Assembly (NCBI GenBank): GCA_016930115.1
Contig: JAFGHN010000229.1
Location: forward strand, 1 to 15,660
Direction of reading: 5' to 3'
Length of the DNA stretch: 15,660 nt
Source of the DNA: Spirochaetales bacterium
GTDB taxonomy: Bacteria > Spirochaetota > Spirochaetia > ARS1246
In this document: in pieces, positions 1-7,497 of the stretch
How the letters are laid out: each line of letters opens with the position of its first letter
Position numbering within the stretch: the first letter of the stretch is position 1
Translations under genes and position numbers: made by a program
Notes under the pieces: generated by a model
The model's input: the letters and a program-made list of their open reading frames with translations, nothing else
Databases searched by the model: none
What the model was told of the DNA's origin: nothing

Positions 1-7
1 CCGTCAG

Positions 8-1102
8 TCAAAGGTACTCCTCGCCGAGCTCTTCGCTTAACTTGGCGTGGAGGGCCTTGATTTTCTCGGCCTCTCCCTTGGGACAGATCAGCGTCGCATT
101 TGCCGAGTGCACGATGACAAGATCGCTGCAGCCGATGGTCGCTATCAGGTGATCGGGATCGTCTGAAACCGCAACCATCCCGCTTGAGTCCAAGAACGAG
201 CTCTTGCAGCCGGAAACGGCATTTCCGGCTCCGTCCTTCTTCAGTATTTCACCGTAGGCCGGCCAGGATCCCACATCGAGCCAGGAGGCTTTCATCGGCA
301 CCGCCGCGACGGTCACGGCAGGGTCACGCGACGCGTTCTCCATCACGGCAAAATCAACGCTGATCTTCTTCAATCGGGGATAAACATCGGAAATGACTCT
401 GGACGCGTCGGGCCCGTCCCAGGCTTCCGCAATCCTGACAATTCCGTCGTACACATCCGGCTCGTAACGCCGCACGCAATCGAGAAAAACTTCTGCCTTC
501 CAGATGAACATCCCGCTGTTCCAAAGATATCTTTCAGGCCCGGAGGCGAGATACTTTGCCGCCGTCTGTGCGTCGGGTTTTTCTCTGAACTGGTTAACGA
601 TCCGCGATCGCCCTTTGAAAGAATCACCAAGCTCGAGGTACCCGTAGCCGGTGGCCGGATGCGTCGGTGTAATTCCGAAGGTCATAAGAGTGGCGCCGGT
701 ACTCTCGACAACCGCATAACCTTCTTCGACGGTTCGCAAGAATTCATCCACCGGTTCGATGATGTGGTCGGCCGTAAATACGGCTATAACCGCCTCTTCG
801 TCGGCCTTTCGGATGACTGCGGCGCTGAACGCGAGGGCGCTGAGGGTGTCTCTTCCGGTGGGCTCTCCAAGGAAACGGTTCTCAGACAGCGCCGGTATCT
901 GCCGTAACACGGCGGCTTTGTGCGCGTCGCCCGCGCAGATGTAACGGCGTCCGGGCGGCACCATCCGCTCCAACCGATCATAGGCGACCTCAAGCAGGCT
1001 CTTTCCGTTGATAAACCGTATCAGCTGTTTGGGTAACGACCGTCTGCTCAACGGCCACAGGCGGGTACCCGATCCTCCCGCAATAATCAAGGCGTATCTC
1101 AT
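8..1102 (-). CDS. manC: Mannose-1-phosphate guanylyltransferase, short form
   Basis: This enzyme makes GDP-mannose from GTP and mannose-1-phosphate in the cytoplasm, feeding glycan and glycolipid synthesis. The 364-aa protein shows the nucleotidyltransferase signature GGSGTRLWPLSRRSLPKQ at residues 9-26, with the G-rich loop and the signature Lys. TADH (109-112) supplies the metal-binding Asp. Further family motifs are ATGYGYLELG (149-158), FREKP (171-175), WNSGMF (193-198), VDFAVME (248-254) and WLDVGSW (273-279). The length fits the type without a C-terminal mannose-6-phosphate isomerase domain. The start MRYALII places the signature at the usual distance. No good Shine-Dalgarno precedes it. 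Instead a TATACT box lies 7 nt upstream, so a leaderless mRNA is possible. The gene follows the GH13 gene on the same strand after 99 nt. The family assignment is firm; the choice of mannose over glucose rests on motif resemblance. Confidence 0.93.
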   Translation of the reverse strand: MRYALIIAGGSGTRLWPLSRRSLPKQLIRFINGKSLLEVAYDRLERMVPPGRRYICAGDAHKAAVLRQIPALSENRFLGEPTGRDTLSALAFSAAVIRKADEEAVIAVFTADHIIEPVDEFLRTVEEGYAVVESTGATLMTFGITPTHPATGYGYLELGDSFKGRSRIVNQFREKPDAQTAAKYLASGPERYLWNSGMFIWKAEVFLDCVRRYEPDVYDGIVRIAEAWDGPDASRVISDVYPRLKKISVDFAVMENASRDPAVTVAAVPMKASWLDVGSWPAYGEILKKDGAGNAVSGCKSSFLDSSGMVAVSDDPDHLIATIGCSDLVIVHSANATLICPKGEAEKIKALHAKLSEELGEEYL

Positions 1103-1109
1103 GTTTTCA

Positions 1110-1115
1110 AGTATA
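1110..1115 (-). promoter_or_regulatory. Candidate -10 box for the guanylyltransferase gene
   Basis: Read on the minus strand, TATACT (5 of 6 matches to TATAAT) ends 7 nt before the ATG at 1102, so transcription would start at or next to the start codon. The hexamer 17 nt further upstream (TAGGCG) is a poor -35 box. The box is seen in the sequence; its function is inferred. Confidence 0.35.
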
Positions 1116-1173
1116 GCAGAAGGCCTATGAGACGCCTACACGGGCGGCTTCTAGTAAGGCGCCTACGACGCCG

Positions 1174-1213
1174 GCTTTCGTCGTTATGAAGCGCAAGCTG
1201 CTCATAACGATAG
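1174..1213. other. Hairpin overlapping the stop codon of the GH13 gene
   Basis: TCGTTATGA (1181-1189) and TCATAACGA (1202-1210) form a perfect 9-bp inverted repeat. The intervening 12 nt can form a small AGC/GCT stem with a GCAA loop. Outer GGC (1173-1175 area) and GCC (1212-1214 area) can extend the stem past unpaired bases. The right arm contains the TGA stop codon of the minus-strand GH13 gene. No U-tract follows on either strand, so it is not a standard intrinsic terminator. It may protect a 3' end or be a remnant of a repeat. Confidence 0.5.
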
Positions 1214-3805
1214 CCAGAGCGCGCCGTATCCAGGCACAGCCAGGTCGATCGCGGCTCCGTCACACCGGTACGCCTCGCCGGTAAGACGATCAGTCATCTC
1301 GCGGCCTCCATCCAGGTCCGTGAGCTTCGTCAGATCGATATGAACGGCAGCCTCCCGTCGCGATATGTTCCCAACTACGAGAGAGTGATAAGAACCGTTG
1401 AACGCATGGTTGAGAAAAACGGTGTCCGCAGGACAGACGAACTCATAGCCCCGGCTGCCGGGTCGGAAAGCCGGGTCGGCACTTCTTGCTTCAATCGCCC
1501 TGTTTATCATCGGTACGTAGGCGCGCGTGAACTCGTCTTCCGCCAAGGCACGTTTCAACTCGTCTACGTGGCTCTTATGCCTGTTCAAATCCCGCGGTTT
1601 GCCGCTCCGTGCATAACCGGCGGTATCATTAACAAGCCCGATAAGATCATTGAAATAGATGGCCGGTACCGACTGCCCGAAGGAGAGCACGAACACCTGC
1701 GCAAGCGCAAGCCGGCGCGCCTCCTCCACCGGTGTCACCGCTCCTCCGTCCCCTCCCGCCGGATCAAAAGCCGCTCTTGACGTACAGCACAGCTCGTAGG
1801 CCGTACGGCCCGCTATCACCCATTCCGCAAGAAAATGAACAACCGCGCTCGAGCCTGTCTTGCAAGCGCCCCTGCCTGCCGTTTCAAGCACGGCGCTCAT
1901 GAACTTCTCTCTGCCGAGGCCGCGGTCCTTCAATGTATACTCATCGCCGTTGCGGCAGAAAACCCCATCCATCATCGCAGGTGAGATTCCCATTTCGGCG
2001 CAGGCTTTCTCAAATGTTTCTGCGGGTATTGCGCCAGCCGGCACGCTTCTGTATTTGACTTTTCCACCCCGTGTTTCGACGACTCTGAGAAGTTCTGAAA
2101 ATGCTCCGATACTCGCGTGCCCGTCCCGCCGGTCCACACCGATCCCCTGAACCGAACGCCCGTCGTGGGTGCTCAACATCACAAAGAGAAGAAGATCATC
2201 CGGACATCTTTCCGCCATCATTGAAGTCAGCCGTTCCAAAGGCCCCAACGACCCGGAATTGAAAGCCAAAGGCACGGCGTTCACCTGGCCGAACAGGTAG
2301 GCGAAACCGCCGTTGTTGCCCATCCGGTACACATCCCCATCGAAACTGTTCACCTCGTCGAGGGGTATCAACCCGGGCCTCGCAAGAGCGAGAACCTGAC
2401 GGATCACCTCGATGAGCTTATCTCCTTCTTTCATATCGAAATTTCTTTTTCCGATCTCCTTCCAGAGATACTTGATTGCATCCATGCGGAGCATCGCAAG
2501 ATCGCCGCTTTCGAGGAGATGGAGCAGGTCGTCGATAATGAGCCTGAACCCCGCCCCGGACACCGGGTTGATATCGGCCTGTGACTCGCTGAAGGTGGTG
2601 TACACGAAAAATTTTTCGCCGAGAATCTCGTCATCATGGAGCTCGAAGGCATCACCATGAGCAGCTGTAAGCCCGGCAAGCTCGCAGAACTCGCCGATTC
2701 CGCTGCCCGCCGCCGCCGTGAGCGCCGGCTGTCCTTCCTGAACCGCCGAATCGGTAAACAGCAAGCCGGCATCCATCCCGTTGTCGAGAAGGTAATCAAT
2801 AAAATCATCAAGGATTTTCCGGTCCTCCTTGGTAAGTCCCTGATCGTTGCGGACCTTGAAGTATATCGAGAGAAAACGGGTTACGCGTTGATCGGGTACC
2901 TGGAGCCCGGCTTGCTCAAATACAGCGTCCATGCCGGTCGTTGCTCCGGGGCGTGGGTACCTGCGCAGCCCGGTGAACAACGGAAAGGGCCGAGGACGGA
3001 AGGCCTTTGCAATGTCGCCGTTTTGCTTCCTCCGTTCGTACTCCCCGGGTGAAATGATGATAAAAGCCGAACCGTCGTTTTCACCACGCCTGTACGCTTC
3101 AAGAGTTTCGTTATCGATATCGAGATGATTCGCAACGTAGTCGAGCATCAGCGCGTAGCTGTTCGAAAGCGATCGAAGCTTCTCCACATCGCCGAATCGC
3201 GGGTCCACCCGGGCGCGGGAAACTTGCGAAAAACCGCCGTCGTTGAAATGCGACGTGCGGCGTGACTCGATGAGCTCGCAAACCGCTTCGACGAATATCT
3301 CCCGTTCACATTCGATAGCGGCGGTATGTGCGTCGTACCAATCGATCAGAACGGAGCGTATCCCGGCATTATTCCGGGTGATTGCGGCCGTCCGGTCTTT
3401 CGCCAGTATATCCGCGGCCACAAGCCGCTCGACGAGATCCACCGCAAGATGAGCCGGCAGAAGAGAGAGAAGATCTTGAGGCCAGAGGTCATCGTGGCTC
3501 ATGAGCCGTTCCGGAAGGATGTGAATACCGTTGATTGCCGGAAAATGCTCGCGCAGGATCGCTTCGAGCGTTTCGAGGGTCGGGTCCGTGTCGTTGTAGA
3601 CGTTGTCAGGATAACAGATCGCGAAGACTTTGCCAGCCAGCTTTTCAGAAGGTTGCGAATCGGCGCCGTTTTTGCCAACAGCCCCGGTCTTGTTCTGCCG
3701 CCTGAATTCTTCGAGGGCGCGCATCAAATAATCGTAGTTCGAGACGCCTTTTTCTTCTCCGTATATGCCTACCAGATCCTTCCGTATCATTTCCCGCCGG
3801 TTCAT
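1202..3805 (-). CDS. GH13_18-like sugar phosphorylase homologue, expanded
   Basis: This is an 867-aa cytoplasmic alpha-amylase-superfamily protein most like GH13 subfamily 18 (sucrose, sucrose-6-phosphate and glucosylglycerate phosphorylases). The catalytic set is visible: DYVANH (222-227), LRMDAIKYLWKE (439-450) with Arg440 and nucleophile Asp442, PLDEVNS (481-487) with acid/base Glu484, and STHDG (545-549) with Asp548. Typical subfamily stretches include TTFSESQADINP (403-414), VPAIYFNDLIGLVND (713-727) and DLNRHK (739-744). Relatives are usually about 480-600 aa. The extra length falls mainly at about 102-187, 280-400 and 550-710. The glycosyl donor cannot be read from the sequence. The start has a good site (GGAG, 5-nt spacer). 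The gene follows the oxidoreductase on the same strand after 86 nt. A hydrolase or transglycosylase role is the alternative. Confidence 0.82.
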   Translation of the reverse strand: MNRREMIRKDLVGIYGEEKGVSNYDYLMRALEEFRRQNKTGAVGKNGADSQPSEKLAGKVFAICYPDNVYNDTDPTLETLEAILREHFPAINGIHILPERLMSHDDLWPQDLLSLLPAHLAVDLVERLVAADILAKDRTAAITRNNAGIRSVLIDWYDAHTAAIECEREIFVEAVCELIESRRTSHFNDGGFSQVSRARVDPRFGDVEKLRSLSNSYALMLDYVANHLDIDNETLEAYRRGENDGSAFIIISPGEYERRKQNGDIAKAFRPRPFPLFTGLRRYPRPGATTGMDAVFEQAGLQVPDQRVTRFLSIYFKVRNDQGLTKEDRKILDDFIDYLLDNGMDAGLLFTDSAVQEGQPALTAAAGSGIGEFCELAGLTAAHGDAFELHDDEILGEKFFVYTTFSESQADINPVSGAGFRLIIDDLLHLLESGDLAMLRMDAIKYLWKEIGKRNFDMKEGDKLIEVIRQVLALARPGLIPLDEVNSFDGDVYRMGNNGGFAYLFGQVNAVPLAFNSGSLGPLERLTSMMAERCPDDLLLFVMLSTHDGRSVQGIGVDRRDGHASIGAFSELLRVVETRGGKVKYRSVPAGAIPAETFEKACAEMGISPAMMDGVFCRNGDEYTLKDRGLGREKFMSAVLETAGRGACKTGSSAVVHFLAEWVIAGRTAYELCCTSRAAFDPAGGDGGAVTPVEEARRLALAQVFVLSFGQSVPAIYFNDLIGLVNDTAGYARSGKPRDLNRHKSHVDELKRALAEDEFTRAYVPMINRAIEARSADPAFRPGSRGYEFVCPADTVFLNHAFNGSYHSLVVGNISRREAAVHIDLTKLTDLDGGREMTDRLTGEAYRCDGAAIDLAVPGYGALWLSL

Positions 3806-3891
3806 CGCTTCTCCGATATTTGCGTTGTTCTCTATCCAGCTTACTTTTTGCGCGACGTAGATGCAAACGGGAACTCCGGTATCAGGGCTTA

Positions 3892-5991
3892 TCAGGCTTT
3901 TTCAACTTCAACACCCACCGAATGGGTTCTTGAGCTTTCGCTCGGCAACGTTGGTTCCGTGGAGGTCAGAACATTCGCGCAGCCGCCGGTGATCTCGCCC
4001 TTGTCATTGAAAACCGGCCAGGCGCCGGCGGGAAGGCAGACAACACCGGGAAGTATCCCATCGGTCAGGGAGACCGGCACACCGAGGCTGCCGTTGCCGT
4101 TGTAGATCCGCACCGTATCCCCGTCGTTTATCCCCCGGTGTGCCGCATCCAGCCGGTTCATGGTGAGAACCGGACTTTCCCGGCGGGCAAACCAGTCGAG
4201 GTTTGAATTCTGCGAGTTCACGCGAAAGCGCGCGTGCGGGGTGATCAGGAAGAGAGGTGCGCCGGCCGGCGGCCTGAAGCCGCGGTGTGTCGGAAATGCC
4301 GGAAAACCTGTTTTTGCGTAGTCCTTTGAAGCCAATTCAATCAGACCGGACGGCGTGGAAAGCGGGTTTGCGGCGGGATTTGCTATGAAATCGGAAAATG
4401 CCACACGTCTTCTGTCCGGCCCAAGATACATGCCGCTGCGTTTGAAAAGCTCCGGATCGGCAATTTCCGAATTGGAGATGAACCTGTCCAGCCATTCCGC
4501 CGCCGCCAGACCTCCGGAGTATCCGCCGCCGAAGCCCATCCACTCCGCCAGTTTGAGAAAGATGTCGTAATCGTCCATGGCGATGCCCGGCGGGTCCGCC
4601 GCTTTTGCGGAGTAGAAGAGATAGTTGCCGGAACCGAATACCACGTCTTCGCGTTCAAGGAAGCTCGTTGCCGGCAGGATCACATCGCTGTACATCGCGG
4701 TGGGAGTCATGAACAATTCGTGGCAGACGGAAAAATCAACCGAGCGAAAAGCGCGCGCGTTCTTTTTGACGTCACTGCCGGTGGCGAGCGGGTTTCCGCC
4801 GACTGTGTAAAGACACTTGATGTCTTCAGCGTAACCTCCGTCCCTCCCTTTCAGCACCGCGTCCGCCCATCGATACACCGGTACCGCTGCAATTTTCGCG
4901 TTTTCACTGCCCGGCGCCCGGCCGATACACTGGAATACGGGCTGCGGCAGCCGGTTCCATACGTTGCTCCCGGAAGACCCTCCCGCCACACCCACATTCC
5001 CGGTCGCTGCCTGGAGGGCGATCGCCATCCTGTACGCCTCTTCTCCGCCAATCGTCCGCTGAATTGAAAGACCGGGAATAAGCGCCGCGGGTTTGAGTTT
5101 GCCGTAGGTCCGGGCGAATCGTCTGATTGTCGCCTGCGGAACTCCGCAAAGCGGCTCCGCCCATGCGGGGTCTTTCTTTGTTCCGTCGAACCTTCCCAAA
5201 ACATAATCCCGCAGTTCTTCAAACCCTTTGCTATACCGGCTGAGAAAGCCGTCATTCACCCGGCCCTCCTCAATGAGGAGGCACAGCACCGCCGCCATCA
5301 TCGCCGTGTCTGACCCGGGGAACAGTGGAATCCACAAGTCTGCGAGTCTTTCGACGGTCCGGCTGCGGCGCGGATCGAGCACGACGACCTCCGTCCCCCG
5401 TTTGCGTGCCTCAACTATCACGTTTTCGGTTTCACACCCGAACCTGGTATCCGAAATATTCGCTCCCCAGAGCACGATAAGCCGGCTTTCAAGGAGATTC
5501 TCTGCGTCCATTCCGGCAAGGTTTGTGCCGTAAAGGTAGGGAGTCACGAACTGTTCGGCGCCGCTGGAGTAGGAACCCGTCGGCTTCGTGTATCCGCCAA
5601 AGAGCGTCAGGAACCTGTCGGTCAGCTTTGAAGTGTGGTGTACGGCTCCTCTGCATGAGCCCGAGCCGCCGAGCTGCATGACCGCCGTGACCCCGTACTT
5701 ATTCTTGATCGCCTGAAGCCGTTTAGCGACATAATCCAGCGCCTCGTCCCAGCCCGTCTCTCTGAACTCGCCTTCGCCACGCTCACCTGTTCTGATAAGC
5801 GGTCTCTTCAGACGACCCGAGTCATACACTGCGATATGGGCCTGGTATCCGCGAACGCACCCCTGCATGTATCGCGGGCGTTGGGGGTTGTCGGTGATTT
5901 TTACGATTTTTGCCGATTCGAGGTGAGCTACCAAGGGGCAGCCGGCGCCGCAATCTTTGTTGCACGAAACAGGAACCATTTTCGCAGGCAT
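3892..5991 (-). CDS. Molybdopterin oxidoreductase, DMSO reductase family
   Basis: This 699-aa bis-MGD molybdoenzyme catalytic subunit has CNKDCGAGC at residues 10-18 plus Cys45 (QGCVRG), the Cys-x3-Cys-x3-Cys...Cys set for an N-terminal [4Fe-4S] cluster. GSYSSGAEQ (139-147) aligns with the stretch that carries the Mo-ligand serine in DMSO and TMAO reductases, making Ser142 the likely ligand. KRGTEVVVLDPR (197-208) and the C-terminal pterin-binding domain (about 575-699, ending VEVEKA) are intact. The frame stays open up to 6195, but that stretch reads through a divergent promoter and lacks family similarity. The start at 5991 places the first cysteine at residue 10; ATG 5979 is a second possibility. 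No convincing Tat signal and no DmsB/DmsC-like neighbours are present, suggesting a cytoplasmic soluble reductase. The substrate (S-oxide, N-oxide or other) cannot be determined here. Confidence 0.9.
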   Translation of the reverse strand: MPAKMVPVSCNKDCGAGCPLVAHLESAKIVKITDNPQRPRYMQGCVRGYQAHIAVYDSGRLKRPLIRTGERGEGEFRETGWDEALDYVAKRLQAIKNKYGVTAVMQLGGSGSCRGAVHHTSKLTDRFLTLFGGYTKPTGSYSSGAEQFVTPYLYGTNLAGMDAENLLESRLIVLWGANISDTRFGCETENVIVEARKRGTEVVVLDPRRSRTVERLADLWIPLFPGSDTAMMAAVLCLLIEEGRVNDGFLSRYSKGFEELRDYVLGRFDGTKKDPAWAEPLCGVPQATIRRFARTYGKLKPAALIPGLSIQRTIGGEEAYRMAIALQAATGNVGVAGGSSGSNVWNRLPQPVFQCIGRAPGSENAKIAAVPVYRWADAVLKGRDGGYAEDIKCLYTVGGNPLATGSDVKKNARAFRSVDFSVCHELFMTPTAMYSDVILPATSFLEREDVVFGSGNYLFYSAKAADPPGIAMDDYDIFLKLAEWMGFGGGYSGGLAAAEWLDRFISNSEIADPELFKRSGMYLGPDRRRVAFSDFIANPAANPLSTPSGLIELASKDYAKTGFPAFPTHRGFRPPAGAPLFLITPHARFRVNSQNSNLDWFARRESPVLTMNRLDAAHRGINDGDTVRIYNGNGSLGVPVSLTDGILPGVVCLPAGAWPVFNDKGEITGGCANVLTSTEPTLPSESSRTHSVGVEVEKA

Positions 5992-6049
5992 GGCCGAGTG
6001 TAGCACATTTTGCGCGCGGCGGTTTACACCGGCACAGGACCTACGTACC

Positions 6050-6100
6050 CGAAAAAAAATACAATAAGGACTTGACGCATCCGCATTTACACGATATATT
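6050..6100 (+). promoter_or_regulatory. Strong sigma70-type promoter with A-rich upstream tract
   Basis: TTGACG (6072-6077) and TATATT (6095-6100) are separated by exactly 17 nt, with 5 of 6 matches in each hexamer. An A-rich run (6052-6066) lies just upstream of the -35 box, resembling an UP element. Transcription should start near 6107, about 50 nt before the 77-aa gene. This is the best promoter in the window. Confidence 0.75.
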
Positions 6101-6137
6101 AATTGTGTAATTGCCTGATTGTGCAATCGCGGATGCG
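6076..6137. promoter_or_regulatory. Nested operator-like inverted repeats and GTGYAA boxes
   Basis: An outer perfect 9-bp inverted repeat, CGCATCCGC (6076-6084) and GCGGATGCG (6129-6137), encloses an inner perfect repeat TTACAC (6087-6092) and GTGTAA (6105-6110) that spans the -10 box. Two similar 13-mers, ATTGTGTAATTGC (6102) and ATTGTGCAATCGC (6118), repeat at a 16-bp interval with 11 of 13 identical. Within the second, GATTG and CAATC are inverted around TG. A further TTTACAC lies at 6023-6029, on the side of the divergent oxidoreductase. The repeats are seen directly. That they bind the downstream ArsR-type regulator is inferred from position. Confidence 0.6.
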
Positions 6138-6158
6138 CACAACAGGAAGGAGCGTTAT

Positions 6159-6392
6159 ATGTTAGAGACAATGCAATACGACGTTCATCTGGCAAGAGAG
6201 CGGGACCTCCTCCGCACAGCGGAAATGCACAAAGCCTTTCGCATGCTCAAGGCACGCCGGAAAAAAGAAAGGTCGATCGCGCCGGTCCTCGGCAACCTGT
6301 GGCTCGTGGCTGAAGGCTGGTTCAAGAATCTGCGGCGAGTTGCAGATTCGATCATCTCTCCCGGCCGTCACGGCGTCGGAGCAGGCAGATGA
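6159..6392 (+). CDS. Small basic protein, 77 aa, unknown function
   Basis: I do not recognise this gene. The start is set by a strong ribosome site (AGGAAGGAG) 6 nt before ATG 6159, about 50 nt downstream of the strong promoter. The product is rich in Lys and Arg: a charged, probably helical N-terminal half (residues 8-38, including the run KARRKKER) is followed by a more hydrophobic segment around SIAPVLGNLWLVAEGWF (39-55) and a Gly/Arg tail. No Cys, zinc finger or convincing membrane helix is present. It is the first gene of a probable two-gene operon, with the regulator starting 24 nt after its stop. A regulatory partner or a DNA- or membrane-associated peptide is possible, but nothing in the sequence decides this. 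Confidence 0.7.
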   Translation: MLETMQYDVHLARERDLLRTAEMHKAFRMLKARRKKERSIAPVLGNLWLVAEGWFKNLRRVADSIISPGRHGVGAGR

Positions 6393-6416
6393 AAACCACC
6401 GAACAAGGAGCAAACA

Positions 6417-7472
6417 ATGCCGCTGCATCAGACCGCCAGTTATGATCCCTTGACTGCGATGACGCAGATCAGGACTTCGCAAGTCTTCGAGATGCTCATC
6501 AGTCTTCAAGGGATCGTTGATTCCTGGAAAATGCAGGATCTTGCCGAAGAGACGAAAAACGCTCTTGGCGACGAGTTCTTGACCGAAACAACGACGTTGT
6601 ATCGAAGGTTGTTTATCTGTTGTATATTCGCCGAACTTGCGGTCGATTATCCCGAAAGGGACAACGTTATCGGCTTTATCGAATACGTGCGGTCTCTGCC
6701 CCTCAATGAGCTCCTTTTCTACCTCCTTGGACGATGGTTTCCACGGGAATCGATACCGCCGGATTTCAATCGGGAGCTGGTGGAAAAATTGATAGAGGAA
6801 CATGCGGAAGCATCGGAGTTCAGGCAGATGTATCCTGAGCTGACGTGGATCGACGATCTTGCCTCGATCAGAGACAATATCTGCCGGATGTGGGAGCGGT
6901 ACTGGAACGGCTTTTATCGCGATAAGGTGGCCGATTTGCGGGAGTTGTTGATACGCAGTATGAATGAAAAACAGGACTACCTTGAACAGCACGGCGGTAC
7001 CGCACTGTACAGGGAAATCACCGGCCATGACGAGCTTCCCCGTCCGGTTCCCGCTGATATGCCGATTACCAGAATCGAGCTGATTCCTCTCTGCCATACC
7101 CCGCGAAACGTCTATATCTTCTACGGTTATGGTTCGGCGCAGGTGCTCTATGACTGCTCAATGACCGAGGACCGGCAACGCAAGGCCGATGATTACAGGA
7201 CGAAATCTCTCGCGGCATTGAAAGCCCTGGCCGATGAAAACAGGCTCAAAATACTCAAGATGATTTCGCAGAACGAAAGGCTGATCAACGGTAAAAGAAT
7301 TGCTCAGAAACTTGACGTTTCGCCTTCCGTGGTGTCGCGGCATCTCTCCCAGTTGAAGGACGCAGGCCTCATCGAGGAGTTTTCAACCGACAAGAGAAAC
7401 ATCACCTACTCTTTTCAGATTTCAAGATTACGCGCGCTAGGACAGGACATAGAAGCGTACATACGGGCCTGA
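6417..7472 (+). CDS. ArsR-type winged-helix regulator with long N-terminal domain
   Basis: This 351-aa protein ends in an ArsR-like winged helix-turn-helix (about 263-340). LAALKALADENRLKILKMIS (265-284) is the classic first helix pair, KRIAQKLDVSPSVVSRHLSQ (293-312) the recognition helices, and LIEEFSTDKRNITYSF (318-333) the wing. Residues 1-260 are mostly helical by eye and I cannot assign them to a family. The ArsR metal motif (ELCVC-like in the recognition region) is absent; Cys68-Cys69, Cys156, Cys226 and Cys247 lie in the N-terminal part. A good site (AAGGAG, 6-nt spacer) fixes ATG 6417. It is cotranscribed with the 77-aa gene from a promoter full of inverted repeats, so autorepression is likely. 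The N-terminal domain may sense a ligand. Control of the divergent oxidoreductase is plausible but inferred. Confidence 0.88.
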   Translation: MPLHQTASYDPLTAMTQIRTSQVFEMLISLQGIVDSWKMQDLAEETKNALGDEFLTETTTLYRRLFICCIFAELAVDYPERDNVIGFIEYVRSLPLNELLFYLLGRWFPRESIPPDFNRELVEKLIEEHAEASEFRQMYPELTWIDDLASIRDNICRMWERYWNGFYRDKVADLRELLIRSMNEKQDYLEQHGGTALYREITGHDELPRPVPADMPITRIELIPLCHTPRNVYIFYGYGSAQVLYDCSMTEDRQRKADDYRTKSLAALKALADENRLKILKMISQNERLINGKRIAQKLDVSPSVVSRHLSQLKDAGLIEEFSTDKRNITYSFQISRLRALGQDIEAYIRA

Positions 7473-7497
7473 CCGGCGTGAGAAACCGGCAGCACAT

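Noticed and set aside
3326..4105. 259-aa open frame on the plus strand
   Set aside because: It lies antisense to the GH13 gene and runs into the oxidoreductase gene. Both carry unmistakable family motifs, and the frame shows no recognisable domain.
5992..6195. N-terminal extension of the oxidoreductase (68 residues, including paired Arg that might suggest a Tat signal)
   Set aside because: It translates the divergent promoter and operator repeats, lacks a hydrophobic core after the Arg pair, and places the Fe-S cysteines too far from the N-terminus.
6162..7097. 311-aa open frame on the minus strand
   Set aside because: It is antisense to the 77-aa gene and the regulator, which have a strong promoter and ribosome sites and, for the regulator, a clear winged helix.
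7473..7497. CCGG...CCGG hairpin as a shared terminator between the convergent genes
   Set aside because: The stem is only 4 bp and no T-tract follows on either strand.
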